Positions 1 through 9,138 of a stretch of 64,000 nucleotides of DNA are shown here, piece by piece. The DNA comes from Pseudomonadota bacterium (GTDB lineage: Bacteria > Pseudomonadota > Alphaproteobacteria > Rhizobiales > MH13). The stretch spans positions 1 to 64,000 of the forward strand of contig JBCCPK010000002.1 of the NCBI GenBank assembly GCA_039024915.1. Direction: 5' to 3'. The translations under genes and the position numbers were made by a program. Under the pieces are notes generated by a model. The model was not told the DNA's origin. It saw only the letters and a list, made by a program, of their open reading frames with translations, and searched no databases. Position 1 is the stretch's first letter, and every line of letters starts with the position of its first letter.

Positions 1-95
1 GCCTCTCGCAACGACAGCCCCGCCCCAATGGGCGAGCCAACCGTCGCGCCGCTGTCATTCTCGTCGAGATTTGTGGTTACGACGAAGTTGGCCAT
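1..95 (-). CDS. N-terminus of an LSLREA (CSLREA-type) repeat protein, partial
   Basis: Reading the minus strand from an ATG at 95 gives 31 codons that run off the left edge: MANFVVTTNLDEND, then a glycine-rich stretch ending in GLSLREA. The LSLREA motif near the N-terminus is the hallmark of the CSLREA domain found at the start of large secreted, calcium-binding or adhesin-like proteins. A GGGAG ribosome site lies 6 bases before the ATG. Everything after the motif is outside the window, so length and function cannot be judged. The motif and ribosome site are seen; the secreted or adhesin role is inferred from the family. Confidence 0.65.
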   Translation of the reverse strand, partial: MANFVVTTNLDENDSGATVGSPIGAGLSLRE

Positions 96-682
96 GATGC
101 GCTCCCAGCGGGCATATTTTCCGTTGGGTCAAGCCTTAGCACCAGAAACAGTGAAAAGGCGACCGCCGCTTCTTTAGACTTCGACGTTTTCCGAGATCGC
201 AAGCCCGTCTTTCCGCTCAACACTAAGGTGCTCGACGTCTATGCGCTAAGCCCGATTGCTCATGCTTTGGGGATGTAGCGGAGCCTGGTTTGTTGAACGG
301 AGAATGTCAGCTTCCCGCCAAAAGTCGCTTATGAGTTGATGACTGCTTTGTCCGCAATGCGGTTATCCGCTCCATCCGAAGCCACTGTCTGCTGTCCGTC
401 CTGGCAAGTCGTGTTTCGCAGTGCCGCTAAGGTCTGGAATGGGGATTAAGCGGTCTTTGTTGGCCTTGGCGGCATCGCTCTCCGGCGCACCTTACGGCCC
501 GTCGGGTGCTGAGTAGTTGTAAGTGCAGTCCACCTTCGAAAAGGACTGGACTTCTATTCTCGAACGAGCGGTAGTGGGCGTACCAAGCATGGTCACCTTA
601 CGAGGCCTGCTTGGTTTGCCCGGGCTCCGGGATTTCGTCGGTGGCGCCATCAAGCGCCGTAACATCACCGACGGAGAACCAA
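96..682. other. Non-coding stretch with a possible degenerate recombinase remnant
   Basis: I see no convincing intact gene here. On the minus strand at about 326-260 the reading TFGGKLTFSVQQTRL resembles the GKLTFTV segment in the C-terminal part of the serine recombinase encoded at 1538-3205. It is preceded by an in-frame stop and ends a few residues later. This may be the eroded end of an older recombinase of the same family, but the match covers only about ten residues and could be chance. Confidence 0.25.
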
Positions 683-1063
683 ATGACCGATACAATTGTA
701 AGCCAAGACGACAAGCAGACCGGCCCGAAGCGCGCGAATACACAGCCAGGCGTTTCCAAAGCTAACGGCGCCGCGACCAAGTCGGAGGTTGCGACGCAGC
801 TCACCACCAACGATCAGCGACCTTCCCGAACAGGGGCAGCTTCGACCGATCAACGCGAGCCCAAGAACGTCGTTCTGCGTCGGCTGCTTGCCCGTAAAGC
901 TGGCGCGACCGTGACTGCGCTGATGTCGGCGACCGGCTGGCAGGCGCACAGCGTGCGGGCAGCTTTATCGGGTCTTCGCAAAGAGGGCGTGGCCATCGAG
1001 CGCCGCAAGAACCGCAAGGGTGAGACGGTCTACATCAGCGTGGTCTCCGATGAGCCGCGCTAA
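683..1063 (+). CDS. DUF3489 domain protein, recombinase-associated
   Basis: This 126-residue protein starts at ATG 683 (MTDTIVSQDD), with GGAGA six to ten bases upstream. The first 60 residues are polar and probably disordered. The rest (NVVLRRLLARKAGATVTALM, then GWQAHSVRAALSGLRKEG) is a small winged-helix-like module matching the DUF3489 family. That family occurs with DUF2924 proteins and large serine recombinases in alphaproteobacteria, and the two following genes are exactly these. The gene overlaps the next one by 14 bases, so the three are probably co-translated. A role as DNA-binding accessory or regulator of the recombinase is inference. Confidence 0.75.
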   Translation: MTDTIVSQDDKQTGPKRANTQPGVSKANGAATKSEVATQLTTNDQRPSRTGAASTDQREPKNVVLRRLLARKAGATVTALMSATGWQAHSVRAALSGLRKEGVAIERRKNRKGETVYISVVSDEPR

Positions 1064-1541
1064 GCCTAGGTCGCGGTTGCCCAGGGCGTACCATAGGATG
1101 CAGCTCGATGATCTCGCTGGGCTGTCGAGGGATCAGCTCGTAGCTTTATGGGAGCGGGCCTATAAGTGCCCGCCGCCAAAGGGCGTGCGGCGGCGGCTTC
1201 TGGAACACTCATCGGCGTGGCACATCCAAGCGCGATCCAGCCCTCATCTCGTCGGTCGCGTGAAGTCTGAACTCAAGCGACGGATGAACGAGGCTCATCG
1301 CCTAAAGCAACCATGCGTCGCGACAGCGAGCGCCGATGGTGGTGAGCGTGGGAAGGGAGCGCGATCCTCCGCCCCACCTATGGGTACCCGTCTGATCCGT
1401 GAGTGGAACGGCAGGACCTATATCGTTGATGTCACGGCTGAGGGGTTCGTCATGGATGGTAATACCTTCCGCTCTCTGACGGCGGTCGCGCGACGGATCA
1501 CCGGGACCCACTGGTCGGGGCCGAGGTTCTTTGGGCTATGA
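1050..1541 (+). CDS. DUF2924 domain protein
   Basis: The protein has 163 residues from ATG 1050, which overlaps the DUF3489 stop; ATG 1098 (MQLDDLAGLSRDQL) is a possible alternative start. The N-terminal half contains LSRDQLVALWERAY and a basic helix (RVKSELKRRMNEAH). The C-terminal half carries the family signature GTRLIREWNGRTYIV, then FRSLTAVARRITGTHWSGP and a final FFGL. These are typical of DUF2924, a family of unknown function nearly always found beside serine recombinases. The stop overlaps the recombinase start in an ATGA arrangement, which points to translational coupling. Confidence 0.8.
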   Translation: MSRAKPRSRLPRAYHRMQLDDLAGLSRDQLVALWERAYKCPPPKGVRRRLLEHSSAWHIQARSSPHLVGRVKSELKRRMNEAHRLKQPCVATASADGGERGKGARSSAPPMGTRLIREWNGRTYIVDVTAEGFVMDGNTFRSLTAVARRITGTHWSGPRFFGL

Positions 1542-3205
1542 GCAACGCCGTCCGTCAGCGCTGCGCGATCTATACTCGCAAGTCCACCCAAGATGGACTC
1601 GATCAGGCCTTCAACTCACTCGATGCGCAGCGGGAAGCTTGCTCAGCCTTCATCGCATCTCAGGGTGGACTTGGATGGAAGGAACTGCGCGAGCGATACG
1701 ACGATGGCGGGGTCTCGGGCGGCACGATGAACCGCCCTGCCCTCGAACAGCTGCTTACGCAGATCAGGGACGGGCATATCGATGTGGTGGTGGTCTACAA
1801 GATCGACCGGCTGACACGATCGTTGGCCGACTTCGCGCGCATGGTCGAACTGTTCGAACGCCATCAGGTTGCGTTCGTCTCGGTGACCCAACAGTTCAAC
1901 ACCACCTCATCCATGGGGCGGCTGACCTTGAACGTGCTGCTATCGTTTGCCCAGTTCGAGCGCGAGGTCACAGCGGAGCGCATTCGCGACAAGATCGCTG
2001 CCTCACGGCGCAGGGGCCTATGGATGGGCGGCACTGTTCCGTTTGGCTACCAGATCATCGACAAGGCCCTGGTTCCCAATGAACCTCAAGCCTGCATCGT
2101 GGTCGACATCTTCAAGCGTTACATCACTTTGAAGTCGGTGCGTGCCCTGGCCTCCGACTTGAAGGCCCGGCCCCCGTACGGCTTCGAGCGGGCCGTTCAC
2201 AATGGCTGGCTTTACCACCTGCTCTCCAACCCTGTTTACATCGGTCTGGTCCGGCACAAGGACGAGACCTTCGACGGCGCTCATGATCCGATCGTCGACC
2301 TGGATCTATATAACGAGGCGCAACGCGTGCGGGCAGAGCAGCGGCACGCCCATGCATCCTGGAAGCTCTCGCAAGGCAGGCATCTGCTAACTGGCCTGGT
2401 ATTCGACGAGACGGGCGACCGCCTTACGCCTACGCACAGTTCTAAAGCCCGCAAGCGCAGCGGCTATTACATCTCCGCACGGCTGGGCAGGCTGCGCAAG
2501 CGTGATGCCGATCCAGGCGGTTGGCGTCTTCCTGCCAGGGAACTCGAGCGCGCCGTTGAGCAGGAGTTTTTGCGTATCCTGCAAACCCAGTACATTCTGC
2601 TATCCGGCCTTCCGAACCGCGGGATCGCCAGCGATAGCATTGATGTTCTGAAGGCAGCAGAGCGGCTTGCCCGTAGCTATGGCGATGCGGCGGTCGAAGA
2701 GCGAAAGCGGCTGCTCGCCATTACCTTCCACAGGATCACCATCGAACCTGGCAAGTTGACGTTCACAGTCCGCAGCGCTGCCCTCGTCGCTTATCTTCTA
2801 GGTATGACGCCACCTACGATCGATCCCGCCGAGCACGAGCTCCATCAAACCGTGCAGCCTTTTCAGTTGCGTCGGCGCGGCGTCGAGGCAAAGGTCGTGC
2901 TGACGGGTGATCATCCGCAAATCCGGTCTCCAGAACCGAGATTGGTCGCTCTCCTCGTCCGCGCGCATACCTACCTGCATGACCTCACTGGGCATGGCGG
3001 CGCAACGATCGCCGATGTTGCCAAGGCCCGAAAGGTGCCAGCCTCGGAAGTAAGCCGCATCCTTCCCCTCGCCTTCCTTGATCCGGCGATCACCGCGGCC
3101 ATCCTCGATGGTACTCAGCCGCCAACCCTTACCGTGGACGATCTTACCAGGCTTGCCGAGCTACCCCTTGTCTGGACGGATCAACGCAAAGCGCTCGGAA
3201 TGTGA
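1538..3205 (+). CDS. Large serine recombinase (site-specific)
   Basis: This 555-residue protein has the resolvase catalytic domain at its N-terminus: YTRKS with the nucleophile Ser16, then DGGVSGGTMNRPAL, KIDRLTRSLADFARM and the E-helix region FAQFEREVTAERIRDK. A Recombinase domain follows (RRRGLWMGGTVPFGY, then the YLLSNPVYIG-like HLLSNPVYIGLVRH). The zinc-ribbon position (LLTGLVFDETGDRLTP) lacks cysteines, as is common in this alphaproteobacterial subfamily. The C-terminal 200 residues are specific to recombinases paired with DUF2924/DUF3489. It would catalyse integration or excision of a mobile element; the adjacent tRNA-Ile2 is a plausible target. The gene looks intact. Confidence 0.9.
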   Translation: MSNAVRQRCAIYTRKSTQDGLDQAFNSLDAQREACSAFIASQGGLGWKELRERYDDGGVSGGTMNRPALEQLLTQIRDGHIDVVVVYKIDRLTRSLADFARMVELFERHQVAFVSVTQQFNTTSSMGRLTLNVLLSFAQFEREVTAERIRDKIAASRRRGLWMGGTVPFGYQIIDKALVPNEPQACIVVDIFKRYITLKSVRALASDLKARPPYGFERAVHNGWLYHLLSNPVYIGLVRHKDETFDGAHDPIVDLDLYNEAQRVRAEQRHAHASWKLSQGRHLLTGLVFDETGDRLTPTHSSKARKRSGYYISARLGRLRKRDADPGGWRLPARELERAVEQEFLRILQTQYILLSGLPNRGIASDSIDVLKAAERLARSYGDAAVEERKRLLAITFHRITIEPGKLTFTVRSAALVAYLLGMTPPTIDPAEHELHQTVQPFQLRRRGVEAKVVLTGDHPQIRSPEPRLVALLVRAHTYLHDLTGHGGATIADVAKARKVPASEVSRILPLAFLDPAITAAILDGTQPPTLTVDDLTRLAELPLVWTDQRKALGM

Positions 3206-3581
3206 CGCATACGGATCGGGCCCAGTCGCAGGCCTAGCACCAGCAAACCTGAACGATCGACGGGTCGGGAAGGGTGACGACCTATTAGTTGCTCATTCAA
3301 ATCGCATTCGAAGCCGGTTGAAGAGGTCATTAAAGCTTCCCACACCACTAGCCTCCGACCGCACTCGCAGCGTTGAACCCGGCCTGTCAGTCGCGAACCA
3401 TCGCCCTTCGAAACGCCTGGAGCCAAAACCGCCCCCGGAGAGACCGAGTGGCACCGGTGTGATATATGGCGGTCGAGGGAGACTACGCTTGTCCGATTGT
3501 TCTGACTACTGGCTCACAAACCACTGAAAAAATTGATAATTTCGGAATGTCAAAGGATTTAAGAGCGTCTAGAAGACTGCA
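3206..3581. other. Gap between recombinase and tRNA; no supported gene
   Basis: An open frame entering from inside the recombinase continues to 3527, but it is out of frame with that gene and has no family features. The stretch becomes AT-richer from about 3525 to 3580, next to the 3' end of the tRNA. If the element is tRNA-targeted, one attachment site should lie here. I found no copy of the tRNA 3' end on the other side of the recombinase within the window. Confidence 0.4.
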
Positions 3582-3658
3582 TGGTGGGCCCGGAGGGACT
3601 CGAACCCCCAACCAAGCGGTTATGAGCCGCCGGCTCTAACCAATTGAGCTACAGGCCC
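3582..3658 (-). tRNA. tRNA-Ile2 (anticodon CAT, lysidine-modified)
   Basis: The minus strand folds into a complete 77-nt cloverleaf: acceptor GGGCCTG paired with CGGGCCC, D arm GCTC/GAGC, anticodon stem GGCGG/CCGCT around the loop CTCATAA, T arm GGGGGTTCGAGTCCCTC, and an encoded CCA. The anticodon CAT could be Met or Ile2. The GGGCC acceptor and the GCGG/CCGC stem followed by TTGG resemble the ileX type, whereas alphaproteobacterial elongator tRNA-Met usually begins GGCGGAG. I therefore call Ile2, whose C34 is converted to lysidine by TilS. Its 3' end faces the recombinase module. Confidence 0.85.
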
Positions 3659-3864
3659 ATAGCCGCATGGTAAGCATCGGTCTCATGCCGCGAGCGTGGA
3701 TAAACGTCAATCGCTCGATGGACGTGATCAGCGGTACAATCAAGATTTGCGTCCCTAGTAGCGAGAAATCACTCGCCTCCAGACACGATAGCACCCAACA
3801 GTCCTAATCCCGCCGCAATCTCCGCGCCAAACCACGCTCCCGTCCACAGGAACAGGCGCACCAA

Positions 3865-4647
3865 ATGATTGCCGTCAACTCTCGCCGCTTGCTCATCATG
3901 TCTGTCATCGCACTGCTGCTGAGTGTCTGTGCAACTTTCAAAGCTGCCCTCGCCCAGGAAGGCCCGTCTACCGCGCCAGAGGCAACACTTCGCGAGGCAA
4001 CAATCACTGTGACAGCAACATCGAGCGTCCTGGCCGAGCCCGACATCGCAGTTATACGGGCGGGCGCAGTAACAGAGGCTCCCACCGCACGCGCAGCGCT
4101 CGACGCCAATTCAAAGATCATGGAGCAGGCCTTCCAGACCCTGCAGCGGCTGGGTGTAGACAATCGGGATATGCAGACCAGTCAGCTGTCGGTGAACCCT
4201 CGGTACACCTATTTCGAGCCGCAAAACGGCACGCGCAGACCCCCCAGGATCGATGGCTACACGGTTTCAAACAATCTGACCCTTCGGCTGCGTGATCTCG
4301 CGGCAATTGGAGAAGCACTCGATGCCTTGATTGACGCGGGCGTTAACGAAATGGGTGGGTTGAGCTTCGCCGTCGACGAGCCGGACGAACTCATGCAGAA
4401 CGCCAGGCGGGAAGCCGTGCAAAAGGCACTTGCTGAGGCAGAGCTGCTGACCGAGGCGGCTGGTGTGGCTCTGGGACGGGTCATATCGATCAGCCAGAAC
4501 ACGCCGCAACCGAGGGGAATGCAGCCGCGCATGGCGGCCATGGCCGCGGACGCAATTGCTGAATCGGTCCCGATCGCAACCGGCGAACAATCGATCCGCG
4601 CCATCGTCACAATCGTCTGGGCAATCGACAATGGCGGCACACGCTAG
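3865..4647 (+). CDS. SIMPL domain (DUF541) periplasmic protein
   Basis: The 260-residue product begins with a clear signal peptide (LLIMSVIALLLSVC, cleavage likely after AALA near residue 30). The mature part has the SIMPL layout: ATITVTATSSVLAEPDIAVIRAG, a helix with NSKIMEQAFQTLQRLGVDNRDMQTSQLSV, the DGYTVSNNLTLRLRD strand, and the final AIVTIVWAI strand. SIMPL proteins such as E. coli YggE are periplasmic and linked to oxidative-stress tolerance, with no established enzyme activity. It appears to be a single-gene unit between the tRNA and the VWA gene. Confidence 0.85.
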   Translation: MIAVNSRRLLIMSVIALLLSVCATFKAALAQEGPSTAPEATLREATITVTATSSVLAEPDIAVIRAGAVTEAPTARAALDANSKIMEQAFQTLQRLGVDNRDMQTSQLSVNPRYTYFEPQNGTRRPPRIDGYTVSNNLTLRLRDLAAIGEALDALIDAGVNEMGGLSFAVDEPDELMQNARREAVQKALAEAELLTEAAGVALGRVISISQNTPQPRGMQPRMAAMAADAIAESVPIATGEQSIRAIVTIVWAIDNGGTR

Positions 4648-4800
4648 CATGCGGCTCTCGGAGCTGAAGGGGTACACCGGATGCTAAACGGCCAGTAAAC
4701 GCCCGCAACGCAATTTGCGTCACTTCTGCCCAAGTTCCTTTAGAGGGCTCGGCTATTGTCTGTTCCAAGGGCAAGGTCCGGTCGAAGAAGGAATAAGACA

Positions 4801-6579
4801 GTGAAGGCGTTTTCGAAACTCATCAAACGCTTCAGACAGGATACGCGTGGCACCGTCGTCGTGACGATGGCCATCAGCATGATACCTGTCATGGGTATGG
4901 TTGCGGCTGCGGTAGATTTCAGCCGTGCCTCCAGCGCAGACAGCGAACTGCAGAATGCGCTGGATGCAGCCGCGCTTTCGGTGGCGCAGCAGCCGAATCT
5001 GTCCGACCAACAGGCAGCCAGCATCATTAAGGAGCGCGTGCTGGCGATACTGGACAATGGCCATGGCGCGGGCAGCCTGACCATTCATGTTGATCAGGAT
5101 GTGAACGATAATGTCATCGAAGCCACCGCGAGCATGAACATCGATACGGCGATGCTGGCGGTGATGGGTGTGGACTACATCGAGTTGGGTGCGTTCTCTT
5201 CGGTCGCTGCGGAATATGAAGATCTTGAGGTTGCTTTGGTCCTTGATAACACGGGGTCCATGTCGCAGCGCATGACAACGCTGCGCACTGCAGCGCAAGA
5301 CTTTGTCGATGTCGTCATGGAAGATGGCGACAACGAGAATACCTCGATTGCAATTGTCCCGTATGTTGCCTCGGTCAATATCGGCAATGGACAGATGCAG
5401 CAGAACTGGCTGGACATTGACGGTCGATCCCGCTGGCATGCTGATCTTATCGAGACCCGCTGGTTGGCGAAATACAATTGGTGCGACTGGCCCACCGGTG
5501 GCGGCGGAGCCGACTGGGACAATAGCGGCAGCGGAAGCGATGGCGCGTCTCTCTCGCCCTCGAACATAAGTCCGGTCATGGACATGATGGGCGAACGCGT
5601 TGCGCTGGTTACCGATGTGCTCAAGGAGCTTGTTGGCGTGACACCCGCAATGGCGGCAGACCCTTACGAGTACACCATTGTCGACGAATGTTACATCGCG
5701 AACCCCGATCCGATGAGCCACTGGCAGCTGTTCGATCTTGTGGATGTCGAATGGAAGGGGTGCGTCGAGGCCCGGCCTGAGCCGTTCGACGTGCTGGATG
5801 TCCCAGCAGATCCGAGCAATCCGAATACACTTTGGGTGCCGTATTTCTGGATGGACGATGTTGATGATTTCGCGTGGTGGGTACCCAGCACCAGCAACAA
5901 CTGGCTAGATGACGGGCCATTCGTAGCTGATACGGATTTGGCAACCAATACATGGGGCCGGGCGTACAGCGCGATGAAGTACAACGCCTCCAACACGCCT
6001 GTTGTCGACGAAGTCCCGCCCCGCACCACCGGGCCGAACAAGGCTTGCGGAGACCCGATCCTGCCATTGACCAACGATTACGACCTGCTCACTGAGCGCG
6101 TCAGCGGCATGAGCCACTGGAACAACGGTGGGACGCAAACCTCGCAGGGCGTGGTCTGGGGCTGGAGAGCGTTGTCTCCCTCGGCGCCGTTCACCGAAGG
6201 CGTGCCATACGGCGATGCAAATAAGGTGATGGTTGTGATGACCGATGGCGTCAACCAACTGGTCCGTTCCGATCAGAGCGCGACGCTGAGTGACTACTCG
6301 GCTTACGGCCACTTACGCATGGGTCGTTTGGGAACGTCGATATCCAGCGGTCGCGACTATATCGACGAGAGAACGCTCGCCGCCTGCACCAATGCGAAAG
6401 CTGCCGGCGTCATTGTCTACACGGTAACCTTCGGCCTCAATAGCAATGATGCTCGCAGGCTTTGGGATGATTGTGCGACCGAAACGTCGATGGCGTACCA
6501 CGTCAACACATCGAACGAGCTAGTCGGCGCGTTCAATTCAATCGCTGGCTCGGTCGGCGAGCTACGTCTGACGCGCTAG
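4801..6579 (+). CDS. TadG-like pilus assembly protein with von Willebrand A domain
   Basis: The likely start is GTG 4801, with AAGGAA eight bases upstream; a TTG at 4756 is possible but lacks a good ribosome site. The 592-residue protein opens with basic residues, a DTRGTVVVTMAISMIPVMG segment and a hydrophobic helix, then AAVDFSRASSADSELQNALDAAAL, the classic TadE/TadG N-terminus. A VWA domain follows with a MIDAS motif (VLDNTGSMS) and later VMVVMTDGVNQ. TadG-like proteins belong to Flp/Tad pilus systems and are cell-envelope anchored. No other tad gene lies in the window, so this copy is an orphan and may have another surface role. Confidence 0.8.
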   Translation: MKAFSKLIKRFRQDTRGTVVVTMAISMIPVMGMVAAAVDFSRASSADSELQNALDAAALSVAQQPNLSDQQAASIIKERVLAILDNGHGAGSLTIHVDQDVNDNVIEATASMNIDTAMLAVMGVDYIELGAFSSVAAEYEDLEVALVLDNTGSMSQRMTTLRTAAQDFVDVVMEDGDNENTSIAIVPYVASVNIGNGQMQQNWLDIDGRSRWHADLIETRWLAKYNWCDWPTGGGGADWDNSGSGSDGASLSPSNISPVMDMMGERVALVTDVLKELVGVTPAMAADPYEYTIVDECYIANPDPMSHWQLFDLVDVEWKGCVEARPEPFDVLDVPADPSNPNTLWVPYFWMDDVDDFAWWVPSTSNNWLDDGPFVADTDLATNTWGRAYSAMKYNASNTPVVDEVPPRTTGPNKACGDPILPLTNDYDLLTERVSGMSHWNNGGTQTSQGVVWGWRALSPSAPFTEGVPYGDANKVMVVMTDGVNQLVRSDQSATLSDYSAYGHLRMGRLGTSISSGRDYIDERTLAACTNAKAAGVIVYTVTFGLNSNDARRLWDDCATETSMAYHVNTSNELVGAFNSIAGSVGELRLTR

Positions 6580-6590
6580 CCCTCCAAAGA

Positions 6591-6621
6591 AAAACCCGAG
6601 GTGCTACCCTGGGTTTTTTTG
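6591..6621 (+). terminator. Rho-independent terminator of the VWA gene
   Basis: AAAACCC and GGGTTTT form the stem and a run of seven T follows, starting 12 bases after the stop codon of the TadG-like gene. Confidence 0.7.
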
Positions 6622-6703
6622 TAGACCGGTTGTACTTCCCGGCTTCGCTGGCATTCGGCGGTGGCTCTCACTCGCAGACCCCGGGCGATCCGCCGCCGAA
6701 CCT

Positions 6704-6988
6704 CTAATCGTCGAAAAGTCGTGCCCCTTGTTCATCGATGACTTGCTTGGCTTTCGTCACAGCAAACTGGGATGCCGCATCAGCAGACGGAAACAGATCA
6801 GCGCGGATCAGCGTATGCTTTCGCGCGTCCGGCTCATCGCTTTCCATGACGAAAGCTCGAAGCCGAAATTGTCCGCCTTCGGGTATTGGCGCCGCTTCAA
6901 TGATGAACCCTTCATAGGTTTCGCGCGCGGTGACCGACGTGGACGAACTCTCGCCCCCGCCACCGAACAATTTCTTGAAGAAGGACAT
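6704..6988 (-). CDS. HlyU family protein
   Basis: The start ATG 6988 has GGAG five bases upstream; a GTG two codons earlier is less likely. The 94-residue protein begins MSFFKKLFGGG and continues with YEGFIIEAAPIPEGGQFRLRAFV, then HTLIRADLFPSADAASQFAVTKAKQVIDEQG. This is the alphaproteobacterial HlyU-like family. The founding member in Vibrio activates haemolysin genes, but these short proteins occur in non-pathogens and their regulatory role is unproven. It stands alone, transcribed towards the VWA gene's terminator. Confidence 0.75.
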   Translation of the reverse strand: MSFFKKLFGGGGESSSTSVTARETYEGFIIEAAPIPEGGQFRLRAFVMESDEPDARKHTLIRADLFPSADAASQFAVTKAKQVIDEQGARLFDD

Positions 6989-7076
6989 AGCCACTCCGTC
7001 AGTTTTGGGGGCAGATGGGTCATGGCGCTCAGGATAGAGGTCAGGGCTCTATGAACACCACGCTGCGCGATGGAGG

Positions 7077-7105
7077 GGTAACCCGCACGCTGGCCGCGGG
7101 TTACC
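7077..7105 (-). terminator. Hairpin immediately downstream of rpoD
   Basis: GGTAACCCGC at 7077-7086 pairs perfectly with GCGGGTTACC at 7096-7105 around a 9-base loop, 15 bases after the rpoD stop on the minus strand. There is no T run, so it may be a weak terminator or an mRNA 3' end stabiliser. Confidence 0.5.
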
Positions 7106-7119
7106 GGATAAGTCGCGTA

Positions 7120-9138
7120 TCAGTTGTCGAGGAAAGAGCGGAGCTTCCGCGACCGGCTGGGGTGTTTCAGCTTACGCAAAGCCTTCGCTTCAATCTGGCG
7201 AATACGTTCGCGCGTCACCGAAAACTGCTGGCCGACCTCTTCAAGCGTATGGTCGGTATTCATGCCGATCCCGAAACGCATGCGTAGGACGCGCTCTTCG
7301 CGCGGCGTGAGTGATGCAAGCACGCGCGTGGTTGTCTCGCGAAGGTTTGACTGGATTGCAGCATCGATCGGCAGGACCGCATTCTTGTCCTCGATGAAGT
7401 CGCCTAAATGGCTGTCTTCTTCGTCGCCAACCGGCGTTTCCAGCGAAATCGGCTCCTTGGCGATCTTGAGGACCTTGCGCACCTTCTCGAGCGGCATCGC
7501 AAGCTTCTCGGATAGCTCTTCAGGCGTCGGCTCACGACCGATCTCATGGAGCATTTGGCGAGACGTCCGGACGATCTTGTTGATCGTTTCAATCATGTGA
7601 ACCGGGATGCGGATCGTACGCGCCTGGTCCGCAATCGAACGCGTGATCGCCTGACGGATCCACCATGTTGCATAGGTGGAAAACTTGTAACCACGGCGAT
7701 ACTCAAATTTATCCACCGCCTTCATAAGGCCGATATTGCCTTCCTGGATCAGATCAAGGAACTGCAGCCCGCGGTTGGTGTATTTCTTGGCGATGGAGAT
7801 CACGAGCCGCAAATTGGCTTCGACCATCTCCTTTTTCGCGATGGCAGCTTCGCGTTCGCCTTTTTGCACCTTGTTCACGATGCGGCGGAACTCAGCGACG
7901 TTCAAACCCGTCTCTGTTGCCAGCTGGCGAATATCACCCCGGATTTCTTTCACGAGGTCCTTGTCGTCGGAGATAAGCCGTTTCCAGCCAGGTGACGACA
8001 GGCCCGCTACGCGCCGGACCCAGTTTGCGTCCAGCTCAGAACCTTGGTGCGTCTTGAGAAACTCGGTGCGATCGACACCGTAGCTTTCCGCTAGGCGCAA
8101 CAGGCGACTTTCCATCGAAACAAGATTGCGGTTGATCGCATAAAGCTGCTCGACGAGGGCCTCGATGCGGTTGTTATTTAACTGCAGGCTTTTGACCGCT
8201 GTGATGATCTCAGATTTGAGCTCTTTGAAGCGACGCTCCTGGCTGGGTGTCAGCTGGTTGCCAGTGCGCCCGTCAAGATTGACGTCCTGAAGCTTGGAGA
8301 GCTTTGTGTAGTTGTCGGCGATGGAATCGAACACGCCAACGACTTTCGGCTTGAGTTCGGCTTCCATTGCGGAGAGCGACAGATTGATGTCGTCTTCATC
8401 GTCATCATCCTCGTCGCCATCACCATCCCCGTCGCCCTCGCGCCCTTCCGGCACGCGTTCATCATCGTTTGCCGCGACTGGCACCTTTTGAGCAGCGGCC
8501 GCCGCTGCAGCAGTCGGTTGGCCGCCGGGCTGGGTTGGCGGTGGATGCTGAATCCCCTTACCTTCCGGGTCGGCGTACGTCGCCTCAAGATCGATGATGT
8601 CGCGCAGCAGAACACGCTCTTCATTCAATTCATCGCGCCAGATGATAATTGCCTGAAAAGTCAAAGGGCTTTCGCACAGCCCCGCGATCATCGCTTCGCG
8701 ACCGGCTTCAATGCGCTTAGCGATTGCGATCTCGCCCTCGCGAGACAGCAACTCAACCGTGCCCATCTCGCGCAGGTACATGCGCACCGGATCGTCGGTC
8801 CGATCTGAGGAGTCCCGCTTGGTAGTCGTTGCAACGGCCTTGCCGGTCGTCGGCGCTTCAACAACCGCCGTAGACGTTTCGGTCGTCTCTTCGGCGTCTT
8901 CGCCATCCACCACGTTGATGCCCATGTCGTTGAGCATCGCCATGATGTCCTCGATCTGTTCCGACGCAACCTGATCGGACGGGAGAACGGCGTTCAATTC
9001 ATCGTAGGTGACAACGCCGGTCTTCTTCGCGGCCTTGATCATCTTTTTGACAGCAGCGTTATTCAGATCCAACAGCGGACCATCGCTCGCTTCGGGTGCT
9101 TCGCTGGTAACGGTGGCTTCAGCCTGCTTTGCAGCCAT
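7120..9138 (-). CDS. rpoD: RNA polymerase primary sigma factor RpoD (sigma-70)
   Basis: This 672-residue protein starts at ATG 9138 ([10 protein letters not shown]), with AAGGAG about 11 bases upstream. Region 1.1 is recognisable ([20 protein letters not shown]), then region 1.2 ([20 protein letters not shown]). A very acidic stretch near residues 240-260 marks the non-conserved region. Region 2 reads [20 protein letters not shown], followed by [13 protein letters not shown] and [13 protein letters not shown]. Region 4 ends [17 protein letters not shown]. It directs core polymerase to housekeeping promoters. It lies downstream of dnaG and yqeY on the same strand, but the 426-base gap suggests its own promoter. 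Confidence 0.97.
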   Translation of the reverse strand: MAAKQAEATVTSEAPEASDGPLLDLNNAAVKKMIKAAKKTGVVTYDELNAVLPSDQVASEQIEDIMAMLNDMGINVVDGEDAEETTETSTAVVEAPTTGKAVATTTKRDSSDRTDDPVRMYLREMGTVELLSREGEIAIAKRIEAGREAMIAGLCESPLTFQAIIIWRDELNEERVLLRDIIDLEATYADPEGKGIQHPPPTQPGGQPTAAAAAAAQKVPVAANDDERVPEGREGDGDGDGDEDDDDEDDINLSLSAMEAELKPKVVGVFDSIADNYTKLSKLQDVNLDGRTGNQLTPSQERRFKELKSEIITAVKSLQLNNNRIEALVEQLYAINRNLVSMESRLLRLAESYGVDRTEFLKTHQGSELDANWVRRVAGLSSPGWKRLISDDKDLVKEIRGDIRQLATETGLNVAEFRRIVNKVQKGEREAAIAKKEMVEANLRLVISIAKKYTNRGLQFLDLIQEGNIGLMKAVDKFEYRRGYKFSTYATWWIRQAITRSIADQARTIRIPVHMIETINKIVRTSRQMLHEIGREPTPEELSEKLAMPLEKVRKVLKIAKEPISLETPVGDEEDSHLGDFIEDKNAVLPIDAAIQSNLRETTTRVLASLTPREERVLRMRFGIGMNTDHTLEEVGQQFSVTRERIRQIEAKALRKLKHPSRSRKLRSFLDN

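Noticed and set aside
3078-3527. Open frame overlapping and extending past the recombinase
   Set aside because: It is in a different frame from the recombinase, has no ribosome site or family features, and most of it is a shadow of the real gene.
3582-3658. tRNA read as elongator or initiator tRNA-Met
   Set aside because: The CAT anticodon fits, but the GGGCC acceptor and the anticodon-stem sequence match the Ile2 type better; the initiator lacks a 1-72 pair and this one has it.
4753-5721. 322-codon minus-strand frame opposite the TadG-like gene
   Set aside because: It is antisense to a gene with clear VWA motifs and shows no family signature; long antisense frames are common in GC-rich genes.
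7077-7105. Hairpin after rpoD as a classic Rho-independent terminator
   Set aside because: The stem is strong, but no T run follows on the minus strand, so it is listed only as a weak terminator or stabilising hairpin.
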